In this document: piece after piece, positions 34,796-43,329 of the stretch
Position numbering within the stretch: the first letter of the stretch is position 1
Layout: each line of letters starts with the position of its first letter
NCBI GenBank assembly: GCA_963922565.1
Contig: CAWUIQ010000010.1
Span: 1-64,000 of the forward strand
Direction: 5' to 3'
From: JBCBKL01 sp963922565
Lineage (GTDB): Bacteria; Pseudomonadota; Alphaproteobacteria; Rhodobacterales; Rhodobacteraceae
DNA length: 64,000 nt
Notes under the pieces: model-generated
Seen by the model: only the letters and a program-made list of their open reading frames with translations
The model's database searches: none
Told to the model about the DNA's origin: nothing
Made by a program: the position numbers and the translations under genes

Positions 34796-35676
34796 GAGGC
34801 GCGCGCCAGAACAAAGTCGTGGACGACCTCATAGAAGGGTCCGTCCGCACCTTCTTGAGCGATACGCGAAGGGTCTTCGATCAGCTCGAACTTGGCAAGG
34901 AGGCTTTCCTTGACGCCAAAAACAGCATCGGAGTTGATGTATTTGTCATCGGGATCAAAGATGTGGGTGATCAGGGTTTCATACCCGTCGGCCTCAAGGA
35001 TGTAATGCAGGTGCGCCGGGCGGTAGGGGTGGCGACCAAGACTGGCAAGCAGCTTACCAACCGGGCCATCATCCGGGATCGGGTAGAAGCGCGGTTTCGC
35101 ACCCCGGAATGAATAAGTCCCATCCGCACCGGTACGGAACACGCCGCGGAGATTGAAGTCCGGTTGAATGCCTTTTTGCTGAACATCATAAAAGCCATCG
35201 TCATTGGTCTGCCAAACGTCGATTTTTGTTCCCTCGATCGGCTCCCCGTCGGTGTTCAGAATCCGGCCCTTGACGAGCAGCGGATCGCCCTTGCCATCGA
35301 GACAAATATTGGACCCCATCGGCAATTCAGGCACATCTGGCACGTGAAAAGGCCCCAAGACCGTGGATTCCGACGCACCACTTGGTTTCCTGTTGTTGAT
35401 CGCGTCAACCAGCATCGACACACCCAAAACATCGCTTAGCAAGATGAATTCCTGCCGCCAATCATCGGACATGTGGCCAGTCCTGGTCAGGAACATGATC
35501 GCCGCCAACCACTCTTCCTGAGTTGGTTCGATTTCCTTTACTGCGGCATGGAGATGCCGCGTGATCGCTTCGATGACCTGCGCTAACCTTGGTTCCGTCG
35601 TTTCGGCAATCTGGCTGACAACGACATCTGCCGAATTCTCTTCAGTAAAGTAGCCGTGTTTCTGCGCGGACATCAC
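34792..35676 (-). CDS. Intradiol ring-cleavage dioxygenase (hydroxyquinol 1,2-dioxygenase-like)
   Basis: 294 aa non-haem Fe(III) enzyme cleaving between two ring hydroxyls. The helical N-terminal dimerisation domain (residues 1-100) is followed by the catalytic beta sandwich. Predicted iron ligands are Tyr in DGFYDVQ, Tyr in KPRFYPIPDDGPVG, and the two His in RPAHLHYIL. ASESTVLGPFHVPDVPELPMG is a family hallmark. Length and the neighbouring maleylacetate reductase favour hydroxyquinol over catechol as substrate: hydroxyquinol gives maleylacetate directly. Confidence 0.88.
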   Translation of the reverse strand: MMSAQKHGYFTEENSADVVVSQIAETTEPRLAQVIEAITRHLHAAVKEIEPTQEEWLAAIMFLTRTGHMSDDWRQEFILLSDVLGVSMLVDAINNRKPSGASESTVLGPFHVPDVPELPMGSNICLDGKGDPLLVKGRILNTDGEPIEGTKIDVWQTNDDGFYDVQQKGIQPDFNLRGVFRTGADGTYSFRGAKPRFYPIPDDGPVGKLLASLGRHPYRPAHLHYILEADGYETLITHIFDPDDKYINSDAVFGVKESLLAKFELIEDPSRIAQEGADGPFYEVVHDFVLARAS

Positions 35677-35682
35677 CGCCTC

Positions 35683-37437
35683 CTATCTTGCCAAGATTGT
35701 GGTCAGAACCCGGGTGAGTTCCGCCGCTGGATCGTCAGCCATTGCATCAACCCGCCAGCAAACATGCTGATCGGGGCGCGTCACGATACACCCTGCATCG
35801 CCAATTTCGCGGGCGCGTGCCCAATCACCGGTATGATCGATGTATTCCTGTCGGGGGCCGATGATGTGGGCTGTCATCCGGATCCCGAGGTCGTTGGCAA
35901 CCTGATCTGCAGCCTCTGCCCATGCCTTGCCGCCTAGGCCAGTGAACAGTGTGAAGGCGCCACCCCCGGCCAGATCAAGCGTCGAGTGCTTGCCGCCGTC
36001 ATGGTCATACAGCCAGACATGTGGGATCCGCGCACCTGGCCAAGTGGTTGGTTGATAGTGCAGGTCAGCGTCCAGCGTGAAGTCCGGTTCGATCTGGCCA
36101 TCGGTGACCGTCGCATCCGAGCTGTACCGCTGGTTCATTTCAACGCCATGGGCGTCAAATTCGTACTTCTTAAAGGCGATCGCGGCATTCAACGCATCGC
36201 GTTGCGCCTCGGCCTCGGGTGTGCTTCCGCAGCGCGCATCCATGTTCGTCTTGATTTTTTCGATATCGGTGCCGCCCGTCATGCCAAGTGCCTCGAATAT
36301 CGGGCCGAACTCGCCGATGGATTGATTAGCACGGGTGACAATCTGCTTGGCCACCGGTGCGCGTTCCACCGAATAGCTGTCAAGCAGCTTTTCTCCGGCC
36401 TCGCCCTTAACGACGGCGGCGATTTTCCAGGCCAGATTGAACGCATCCTGAATGGATGTGTTGGAGCCTAGTCCGTTGGACGGTGGATGGCGGTGTGCCG
36501 CGTCCCCCATGATGAACACGCGACCATTGGACATCTGCGTCGCATAGCTATCGTTGACCGTCCATGTGTTCGCACTGATCAGGTCGATTTCCAACTTCGG
36601 ATCCCCGACAAGCTGACGGGCGACGCCCGTCGCCATCTCCTCGTCTACGTTGGGTGCGGGCTCGTTGATGTCGTAGCCCCAAACGATCAACCATTCATTC
36701 CAGGGCCGGATTGCGCGAATGAGTCCCATTCCGATACCGCCGACATCGGCGCCAGGCTGCATGATCCAGTAGAGTACTGACGGTCGGTGAGCCACGTATT
36801 TGGCAAGGTCGGCACGGAAGTAGATGTTCATCGATCCGCCGACGCTCATCTTGCCCTCAAACGGCAGATTTTCATTCTCCGCGACCAGTGAATTGCCACC
36901 ATCAGCCCCGATCAGATACTTTGATCGGATCGTCAGTTCCTGACCCGTCAAGCGATCGAGGCAGGTGGTGGTGACACCCTCTGCATCCTGCAAATGACCT
37001 TTGTATTCCGTGCTCATCCGCGCTCGGGTGCCGTGCTTGCAGGCGGTCTTGAACAGGATCGGCTCCATGAAAGTCTGCGGCAGGTCGTTCATGAATGAGG
37101 GTGACGACAGCAGGTGTTCTGCCTTGGACAAGGGATGCGTGCCCCACGACTTCATCCGACCGATCTCTTCGCCCGAAAGGCTTTCGCAGAACACGTTTTC
37201 GCCCATCAGGCTCTGGTCCATGGCGTTGAGATATACCTCGGCTTCGACCTCTTTTCCGAGATCGCGCAGCACCTCCATCGTGCGCTGATTGGTGATATGG
37301 GCGCGGGGTGTGTTAGCCAGCCAGTGATAGCGGTTGATCACGATGTTTTCGACGCCGTATCTCGACAGCAATGCCGCGCTGGCAGAGCCTGCCGGACCTG
37401 TGCCGATCACAAGGACCTCTGTTGTGATGTCTGCCAT
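35683..37437 (-). CDS. FAD-dependent aromatic hydroxylase (PheA/TfdB type)
   Basis: 584 aa group A flavoprotein monooxygenase. The FAD/NADPH signatures are EVLVIGTGPAGSASAALL (about residues 7-24), LIGADGGNS and VFIMGDAAHRHPPSNGLGSNT. A C-terminal thioredoxin-like domain of about 170 residues is typical of phenol 2-monooxygenase/TfdB relatives. It probably hydroxylates a phenolic such as resorcinol to hydroxyquinol, the substrate of the adjacent dioxygenase. The ATG at 37435-37437 sits 2 bases after the livM stop. Confidence 0.88.
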   Translation of the reverse strand: MADITTEVLVIGTGPAGSASAALLSRYGVENIVINRYHWLANTPRAHITNQRTMEVLRDLGKEVEAEVYLNAMDQSLMGENVFCESLSGEEIGRMKSWGTHPLSKAEHLLSSPSFMNDLPQTFMEPILFKTACKHGTRARMSTEYKGHLQDAEGVTTTCLDRLTGQELTIRSKYLIGADGGNSLVAENENLPFEGKMSVGGSMNIYFRADLAKYVAHRPSVLYWIMQPGADVGGIGMGLIRAIRPWNEWLIVWGYDINEPAPNVDEEMATGVARQLVGDPKLEIDLISANTWTVNDSYATQMSNGRVFIMGDAAHRHPPSNGLGSNTSIQDAFNLAWKIAAVVKGEAGEKLLDSYSVERAPVAKQIVTRANQSIGEFGPIFEALGMTGGTDIEKIKTNMDARCGSTPEAEAQRDALNAAIAFKKYEFDAHGVEMNQRYSSDATVTDGQIEPDFTLDADLHYQPTTWPGARIPHVWLYDHDGGKHSTLDLAGGGAFTLFTGLGGKAWAEAADQVANDLGIRMTAHIIGPRQEYIDHTGDWARAREIGDAGCIVTRPDQHVCWRVDAMADDPAAELTRVLTTILAR

Positions 37438-37439
37438 GG

Positions 37440-38495
37440 TTATCCCTCCGACGATGTGAGTTTTCCGCCGATTAAGCGGCGGCGAATTGGGAAGAGGTGC
37501 AATCCAGTACGTTCTGAAAAGAGCCCCCAGAGGCCGCGTGGGGCGACCAACATGATGACGATTGCCAGGATGCCCAGCGTCATCAGATACCAGCTGCCGA
37601 AGTCGGCCAGCAGTGATTGCAATGCAAAGAAGATCAGAACGCCGACGATAGGCCCTTCGACAGTTCCGATACCGCCTATGACCACGATGAAGATGACGTA
37701 GGCCGTCCAGTCGGTGACGCTGAAAGCGGCATCCGGGCTGATCCGCGCCTTCTGCATGTAGATCAAGCCGCCTGCGAGGCCGGTGCCGAAGGCAGAGGTC
37801 AGGAAGACAACCCACTTCATCCGGCCTGCATCGACACCAACCGATTTGGCGGCTTCGGTGTTGTCGCGCACCGCTGCAAGGGCCAACCCGCGACGTGTGC
37901 GAAGCAGCCAGTAGATGCCGCCGATCGTGGCCACCGCCAGTATCAACGCAAGCCAGTAGGCAAGAATGTCCCGCGCCGCCGCCGATCGCACGCTGAGACT
38001 GCTTTCAATGATCTCGACAAACCACATGTCGCGGGTCGCATCGCGGGGCAGAGACGTGCCCGTGCCACCGCCAAGCGTTTTCCATTGCGCAACAAGCAGC
38101 CGAACCACCTCGGCAATGACCCAGGTACCGATGGCGAAGTAGGCCCCGTTTAGGCGGAAGGCGAAAAAGGCCGTGGGCACTGCAATCACAAGCGCGGCCA
38201 CACCGGCCAGCAGGATCGACGGGACAGGATCAAGACCCCACAGGATCACTGCACCAAAGAGGGCGTAAGCGCCCATACCGACAAAGGCCTGTTGACCGAT
38301 GCTCACCAGCCCTCCGTAGCCCGCAAGAAGGTTCCAGAACTGGGCCAGCACCAGCATGGTCAGGATAAAGAACATGTCCTGAATGGTGCCGCGCCCAGCG
38401 AAGAACGGTAGCGCGACAAGAAGAGCTATCGCGATCAGGCCAACGACTGAGGCGATGCGAGATGCAGGCGTTTGAGTTGTAACGCTATAGGCCAT
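37440..38495 (-). CDS. HAAT-family ABC transporter permease (LivM type)
   Basis: 351 aa with about nine or ten membrane helices. GYGGLVSIGQQAFVGMGAYA and the VGVDAGRMKWVVFLTSAFGTGLAGG region are LivM signatures. With LivH it forms the membrane channel of a branched-chain-amino-acid-type importer, recruited here to an aromatic catabolic operon. Overlaps livH by one base. Confidence 0.92.
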   Translation of the reverse strand: MAYSVTTQTPASRIASVVGLIAIALLVALPFFAGRGTIQDMFFILTMLVLAQFWNLLAGYGGLVSIGQQAFVGMGAYALFGAVILWGLDPVPSILLAGVAALVIAVPTAFFAFRLNGAYFAIGTWVIAEVVRLLVAQWKTLGGGTGTSLPRDATRDMWFVEIIESSLSVRSAAARDILAYWLALILAVATIGGIYWLLRTRRGLALAAVRDNTEAAKSVGVDAGRMKWVVFLTSAFGTGLAGGLIYMQKARISPDAAFSVTDWTAYVIFIVVIGGIGTVEGPIVGVLIFFALQSLLADFGSWYLMTLGILAIVIMLVAPRGLWGLFSERTGLHLFPIRRRLIGGKLTSSEG

Positions 38496-39358
38496 CAGTC
38501 ATTTGCTCTCGGAAAGAGGCCACGGGGCCGGACAAGCAGGACGATCAGAAACGCGATGTGCCCAGCGAGGATCTGCCATTCGGGGTTGATCGCCGCCCCA
38601 ACGGTTTGCGCGACCCCAATGATGATTCCGCCCAGAAGCGTGCCCCAGAGTGAACCGAGCCCGCCAATGATGACGGCTTCGAAGGCATAGATCAGGCGCG
38701 CGGGGCCGATGGCGGGATCGAAGTTGGCGCGCAGGCCAAGGTAGAGGGCCGCGATTGTGACGATCACCAGTGCAATGCCTGTGGCAGTTGCAAAGATGTT
38801 CGCGGGTTTGATCCCCATCAGGCTCGCAGTAGTCGCATCATCCGAGGTCGCACGAAAGGCGCGACCAAGTTCGGTGCGATAGAAAAGCTGGTTCAACCCG
38901 ATGATCACCAGTACTGCAGACCCAAAGGTCAACAGCGGCATGACACCAAGGGTGACCGGACCCATGTCGACCGAAGCCGTCGTCAGCGCACTGGTGGGCA
39001 GCCGCTGACTGTCCGCCGAAAACCCTTGAAGCAGCGCATTCTGCAGGGCGATCGACAGCCCGAAGGTCACCAGCAGCGGGGGCAGGATGTCGTCACCCAA
39101 GGTTCGGTTCAGCAGGTAGCGTTGCAGGATCCACCCAAGCCCGAACATCATGGGCATTGCGATGATGACCGCAACGAAAGGCGACAGGCCCAGCAAGGTC
39201 ACAAGAACCAGGATCAGATAGGCGCCCATCACAATCAGATCGCCATGGGCGAGGTTGACCAGCCGCATAATCCCAAAGACCAGGCTAAGCCCCGAGGCGA
39301 AAAGCGCGTAAAGACCACCCAGAAGGATGCCTTGAAGCAGCGTGTCTATCCAGATCAA
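38495..39358 (-). CDS. HAAT-family ABC transporter permease (LivH type)
   Basis: 287 aa with about eight membrane helices. LLQGILLGGLYALFASGLSLVFG and MRLVNLAHGDLIVMGAYL are LivH signatures, as is RATSDDATTASLMGI in the ATPase-coupling loop. Overlaps livF by 4 bases and livM by 1. Confidence 0.92.
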   Translation of the reverse strand: MIWIDTLLQGILLGGLYALFASGLSLVFGIMRLVNLAHGDLIVMGAYLILVLVTLLGLSPFVAVIIAMPMMFGLGWILQRYLLNRTLGDDILPPLLVTFGLSIALQNALLQGFSADSQRLPTSALTTASVDMGPVTLGVMPLLTFGSAVLVIIGLNQLFYRTELGRAFRATSDDATTASLMGIKPANIFATATGIALVIVTIAALYLGLRANFDPAIGPARLIYAFEAVIIGGLGSLWGTLLGGIIIGVAQTVGAAINPEWQILAGHIAFLIVLLVRPRGLFPRAND

Positions 39359-40062
39359 TGGCTTGCTCCGAAATAGGCGTTGTGGATGTCTTCGCGCGAC
39401 AGGCTGTCGGGGGTGCCAGAAAGCGTGACCCGTCCCTCCATCATGCAGTAGACGCGGTCAGCGACGGCCATGGCTTGGGCGATGTCCTGTTCCACCACGA
39501 TCAACGATGCGCCAGCCGCCTTGATCTGGAGGATCGCTTTATAGATGTCCTTGATGACAACTGGCGCTAGGCCGAGGCTGATCTCGTCGCATAGCAGCAC
39601 GCGCGGATTGCTCATCAGCGCACGACCGATGGCGACCATCTGCTGTTGCCCACCAGACAAGGCCGTGCCGGGGTTATTGCGACGCTCGGCCAAAATGGGG
39701 AACATCTGGTAGATCGTATCCAAGTTCCAATGACCGGTCGTCTTGCGCCCGTATGTGCCGATCAACAGGTTCTCTTCTACCGTCAATGACGGAAACAACT
39801 TGCGGCCTTCGGGGACCATGGCGACCCCTTGGGCCATGATCTCATCGGCGGACCTCATGCCGATGGGAGCGCCGTCGTAAATCACAGACGCCGCATCATT
39901 GCGCAGCACCCCCGAAATAGAGCGCATCAACGTTGTTTTGCCCGCGCCGTTTGCGCCAATTATGGCGACGGTCTCAGCTTCACCCAGCGAGATATCCACT
40001 CCAAAGAGCGCCTGAAAGTCACCGTAGTGCGCGACCAGATCTTGGGTTTGCAGGAGTGCCAT
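39355..40062 (-). CDS. HAAT-family ABC transporter ATP-binding protein (LivF type)
   Basis: 235 aa ATPase. Walker A is GANGAGKTT (about residues 37-45), signature LSGGQQQMVAIGRAL, and Walker B VLLCDEIS. The usual LivF form EPS-L reads DEISLGL here, a minor change. The start ATG at 40060-40062 shares one base with the livG stop. It powers import together with livG. Confidence 0.92.
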   Translation of the reverse strand: MALLQTQDLVAHYGDFQALFGVDISLGEAETVAIIGANGAGKTTLMRSISGVLRNDAASVIYDGAPIGMRSADEIMAQGVAMVPEGRKLFPSLTVEENLLIGTYGRKTTGHWNLDTIYQMFPILAERRNNPGTALSGGQQQMVAIGRALMSNPRVLLCDEISLGLAPVVIKDIYKAILQIKAAGASLIVVEQDIAQAMAVADRVYCMMEGRVTLSGTPDSLSREDIHNAYFGASH

Positions 40063-40781
40063 CAGACTTCGATCCCCAGATAGATTTCCTGCACCTCGCG
40101 GCTGGCCATGATTGCCTCCGGATCGCCAAGCCCGATGACCTTTCCGAAGTCCAGAACCAGCAGGCGTTCGACGACCGAGGTCAGCGCATGCAATACATGT
40201 TCGATCCAGATGATCGTGACCCCTTGGGCGTGGATGTCCTTGATCGTCCTGATCAGAGCCTGGCATTCGCCCTCGGTCAGGCCGCCAGCGATCTCATCCA
40301 GCAGCAACAGCTTGGGCTGTGTGGCCATGGCGCGCGAAAGCTCCAGCCGCTTGCGCTCCAGTAAGGTGAGTTGCCCGGCGGGCGTATTCGCACGCTTGAT
40401 CAGTTCGGTTCGTTCCAAAACGTCGGCGCACGCATCCTGCACGTCCCGTTCCGACAAGTTGCGACCGTGCGTGGCAGCAACCAGAAGGTTCTCGAAGACC
40501 GTGAGTTTTTCGAACGGCTGCGGGATCTGAAAAGACCGCCCGATCCCGGACAGGCAACGCTCCATCGCGGATACCTTTGTGACGTCCCGACCCTCAAAGT
40601 GGATGCTGCCCCGATCTGAGCGTATGCTCCCGGTGATCAGGTTGAAAAGCGTCGATTTGCCTGCTCCGTTCGGTCCAATGATCCCCAAGGCCTGCCCCTG
40701 AGGCACATCAAAACTGGCGTCGTCCGTGACGGTCAGAGCGCCAAAGCTTTTGGACACAGATTGAAGCGATAGGATCGACAT
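40062..40781 (-). CDS. HAAT-family ABC transporter ATP-binding protein (LivG type)
   Basis: 239 aa ATPase. Walker A is GPNGAGKST (about residues 37-45), Q-loop and LivG-type insert ISGIGRSFQIPQPF, signature-like LTLLERKRLELSRAM and Walker B LLLLDEIAGGLTEGE. The ABC signature LSGGQ is replaced by LTLLERK, as is common in LivG proteins. The stem-loop at 40837-40858 separates it from the binding-protein gene upstream. Confidence 0.92.
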   Translation of the reverse strand: MSILSLQSVSKSFGALTVTDDASFDVPQGQALGIIGPNGAGKSTLFNLITGSIRSDRGSIHFEGRDVTKVSAMERCLSGIGRSFQIPQPFEKLTVFENLLVAATHGRNLSERDVQDACADVLERTELIKRANTPAGQLTLLERKRLELSRAMATQPKLLLLDEIAGGLTEGECQALIRTIKDIHAQGVTIIWIEHVLHALTSVVERLLVLDFGKVIGLGDPEAIMASREVQEIYLGIEV

Positions 40782-40836
40782 GGTGGTTTCCTTGACCGGA
40801 GAAAAGCGGCCGATTGTGGATGAGGGTTCTGGGTGC

Positions 40837-40858
40837 GCCCCAGCCGCTTCGCTGGGGC
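40837..40858 (-). terminator. Intercistronic stem-loop between binding protein and transporter genes
   Basis: A perfect 8-bp stem, GCCCCAGC (40837-40844) and GCTGGGGC (40851-40858), with a 6-base loop in the 93-base gap between the binding-protein stop and the livG start. There is no T-run, so it is more likely a 3'-end stabiliser or partial terminator that raises binding-protein mRNA over permease mRNA than a full stop. Confidence 0.6.
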
Positions 40859-40874
40859 CGGATGCGATGCCGCT

Positions 40875-42149
40875 CTACGAAATCTCTTCCATTGCACCGC
40901 CCGTGGGGATGTCCGGATGATCGGAGTTGTCGACGATCACCAGATCGTATCCGCCCCCATCCTTCAGGCGCCACTGCCCACCGACCAGCGGTGTCTTGGC
41001 GACGTTTTGGGCCGCAAAGGGCGGCAGCCCTGCGCCGTCAAACGCAATCCGTCCAACAATCGACCCAAGCTCTGTGCCGGCGATTGCTGCGGCCACTTCG
41101 TCCGGATCACCAGTATCTTCGACACGGCCCATGACATCGGCAGCCATCTCAAAGAGCGCGTGGACGAACCCGATCGGCTGGGTCCATTGTTTGCCGGTTG
41201 CGGCGGTGTACCCGGATGCCAGTTCACCGGCGGATTGTCCCGTCAGGGAGGATGCAAATGGATGGGTCGGTGACCACCAAACTTCTGAACTGAGGTTATG
41301 GCCCTGATCGCCAAGCGCCTCTACGGCCTGTGGGAACAGGATTGCCTTGCCGATGCTGGCCGCTTTTGGATTGAACCCCTGCTGCTTGGCTTGTGTCCAG
41401 AACGTCGTGAAATCCGGTGGGATTGGAACACCCGTCACAATCTCGCAGTTTGCCGCTTTGAACGCGTTGATCTGAGCGCTGAAATCATCTGTGAGGTTCT
41501 GATAACGGCCTGTGTCGGTCAGGGTGAAGCCTTGCGCATCGAGCACCGGTGGAAAACCGACATTCGGATCGCCCCATGCATTGCCATCACCGTCATTGGG
41601 AAAGATTGCGCCGACTGACTTGTTGGTCTCAAGCTGGTTCCACATGGCGGTAAAAGTCGAAATCACATCCTCGAGACCCCAGAAAAAGTGGAAGCTGAAA
41701 TCAAATGGCCGCCAGCTGCCCGGATCGCCTGGGTTGCCTTGCTGCCCGATGAAATAGGGTTGCCAAGGGGCGACAGTTGAGATCACTGGGATCTCTTCGG
41801 ATTCGCAGGTTGTCGCAACCGGATTGGTCGTCTCTGGTGTAGAGGCCACGAGCATCATGTCGATCTCTTCGTCGATGATCAGCTCTTTGGCGACTTCGGC
41901 GGCGCGGTTGGGGTTGGACTGGCTGTCCTTCACAACAACTTCGAAATTGGCTCCCGCGTCGGAAGCGAGAAACCCATCAATGATGAACTGATCGGCCTCC
42001 GAGAACGCCGCCAAGGGCCCGGACTGCGGGCTAACATAGCCAAGGCGTATCTTTGCGCCTTGTGCCAAGGCGGGGGCGGCCAAGCCTCCAGACGCCACTA
42101 GCAAACCGGTAGATGCAGATGTTTTGAGCAGTTTGCGGCGTGTGATCAT
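40875..42149 (-). CDS. HAAT-type ABC substrate-binding protein, Tat-exported
   Basis: 424 aa periplasmic binding protein. The N terminus MITRRKLLKTSASTGLLVAS carries a twin-arginine motif before the hydrophobic core and an ALA-type cleavage site near residue 29. The mature part starts KIRLGYVSPQSGPLAAFSEA, the Leu/Ile/Val-binding protein type I fold. A strong Shine-Dalgarno (GGGAGGA) precedes ATG 42147-42149. In this operon the ligand is more likely an aromatic acid or phenol than an amino acid; that is inference. Confidence 0.9.
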   Translation of the reverse strand: MITRRKLLKTSASTGLLVASGGLAAPALAQGAKIRLGYVSPQSGPLAAFSEADQFIIDGFLASDAGANFEVVVKDSQSNPNRAAEVAKELIIDEEIDMMLVASTPETTNPVATTCESEEIPVISTVAPWQPYFIGQQGNPGDPGSWRPFDFSFHFFWGLEDVISTFTAMWNQLETNKSVGAIFPNDGDGNAWGDPNVGFPPVLDAQGFTLTDTGRYQNLTDDFSAQINAFKAANCEIVTGVPIPPDFTTFWTQAKQQGFNPKAASIGKAILFPQAVEALGDQGHNLSSEVWWSPTHPFASSLTGQSAGELASGYTAATGKQWTQPIGFVHALFEMAADVMGRVEDTGDPDEVAAAIAGTELGSIVGRIAFDGAGLPPFAAQNVAKTPLVGGQWRLKDGGGYDLVIVDNSDHPDIPTGGAMEEIS

Positions 42150-42174
42150 TTTGTCCTCCCAGACGTCGTCAATT

Positions 42175-43239
42175 TTATTGGATCGGTGTGTCCCCAGCCC
42201 ACGCAGCTTGCAAAAGGGCCCGGATGTCTTCGCGCGTGACAGGCTGTGGGTTTGGATAGGGTTTTGTGGTTGCCAGCTCAGCGGCGCGATCAAGGTTCTC
42301 CTCCTCGAGACCCAGATCGCGCAGGGCGGTCGGCGCGTTCATTCGTTTGGCAAAATCATGCAAAGCGGTGCCCGCATTGTCACCGCCCAGAAGGTCGCAA
42401 ATGGGTTGCAGGTCTTTGGCAGCCGCGCGCGCGTTATAGGCAATTGCGTGCGGTAAGATGATCGCGTGCGTCTCTGCGTGGGGTAAGTTAAATGAACCGC
42501 CCAGCGTGTGGCAAAGCTTGTGATGAAGGGCCATACCGACCCGACCCAGAACCGTGCCACAGGCCCAGGCGCCCCGCTGCGTTGCTTCGCGCGCATCAAG
42601 GTCGGTCAAGTTCTCCAGGACTTTGGGAAGGCCACCGACAAAGGCTTTCAGACCATCAATGGCCAGCGCTGTCGTCTCGGCTGTTCTGTCGGTCGCATAA
42701 AGCGCCTCAGCCGCGTGAGCCATGGCATTCAAGGACGATGTGACGGTCATGTGTGCCGGAAGCGTCATCACCAATTCTGAATCGTAGATGATGACCTCCG
42801 GCAGCACCCTTGGATCGCTCAACGTGGTCTTCACACCGTTCTCAGTCTGACCAAGGATCGGGGTGCATTCGCTGCCGGCGTAGGTCGTCGGGATCACGAT
42901 CTGAGGCAAATCAGTTCGGTAAGCGATCGCCTTCCCCAGACCCGTAGTCGACCCTCCGCCAATGGCCACGACACAATCGGCATGGGTTTCCGCGACATGC
43001 GCCATCGCTGCCTCGGTGACATGCACGGGTGTATGCATTTCGGCCTTGCAGAAGACACCCGCCGCCAAAGTTCCAAGCCGTTCGGCAATCTCCAGAGCAT
43101 CATCGCTTTGCTGAGGGGTCGCCAGCACCAGTGCTTTGGTCACCCCCAGTTTTCGTGCCTCCGTCGCCACCGTATTGCGGGTGGCCGCGCCAAAGACGAC
43201 GCGAACGTCGGGGTCCTTAACTTGGGCGGGCTGTACCAA
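42175..43239 (-). CDS. Maleylacetate reductase
   Basis: 354 aa iron-type alcohol dehydrogenase family member reducing maleylacetate to 3-oxoadipate with NAD(P)H. AIGGGSTTGLGKAIA, IVIPTTYAGSECTPILGQTENG and the His residues in HHKLCHTLGGSFNLPHAETHA match the family's cofactor and catalytic sites. The TTG at 43237-43239 with GGAG upstream is preferred. A TTG at 43311 would add 24 residues and leave only 18 bases to the divergent LysR gene. First gene of the catabolic operon. Confidence 0.88.
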   Translation of the reverse strand: MVQPAQVKDPDVRVVFGAATRNTVATEARKLGVTKALVLATPQQSDDALEIAERLGTLAAGVFCKAEMHTPVHVTEAAMAHVAETHADCVVAIGGGSTTGLGKAIAYRTDLPQIVIPTTYAGSECTPILGQTENGVKTTLSDPRVLPEVIIYDSELVMTLPAHMTVTSSLNAMAHAAEALYATDRTAETTALAIDGLKAFVGGLPKVLENLTDLDAREATQRGAWACGTVLGRVGMALHHKLCHTLGGSFNLPHAETHAIILPHAIAYNARAAAKDLQPICDLLGGDNAGTALHDFAKRMNAPTALRDLGLEEENLDRAAELATTKPYPNPQPVTREDIRALLQAAWAGDTPIQ

Positions 43240-43292
43240 CTGGCGATCTCCGTGCTCGTCTGCTGGGCAGAATACCGGCAAGAAATGTTCAG

Positions 43293-43315
43293 TTGATCGA
43301 AACTTGAGCAATCAA
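43293..43315. promoter_or_regulatory. Putative LysR operator of the catabolic operon
   Basis: The inverted repeat TTGAT-N13-ATCAA (43293-43297 and 43311-43315) lies in the 90-base gap between the LysR gene and the maleylacetate reductase gene. Its size and position suit a LysR-type recognition site controlling both directions. No experimental support. Confidence 0.5.
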
Positions 43316-43329
43316 TATACCATGATGTT

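Noticed and set aside
37438..37815. Upstream extension of the FAD hydroxylase into livM
   Set aside because: The ATG at 37437 lies right before the FAD-binding motif; the extension is antisense-like noise over livM in another frame.
40477..40640. Possible deviation of the LivF Walker B motif (DEIS instead of DEPS) as a sign of inactivity
   Set aside because: Catalytic Glu and Asp are kept and the partner LivG is intact; variation at this residue is tolerated.
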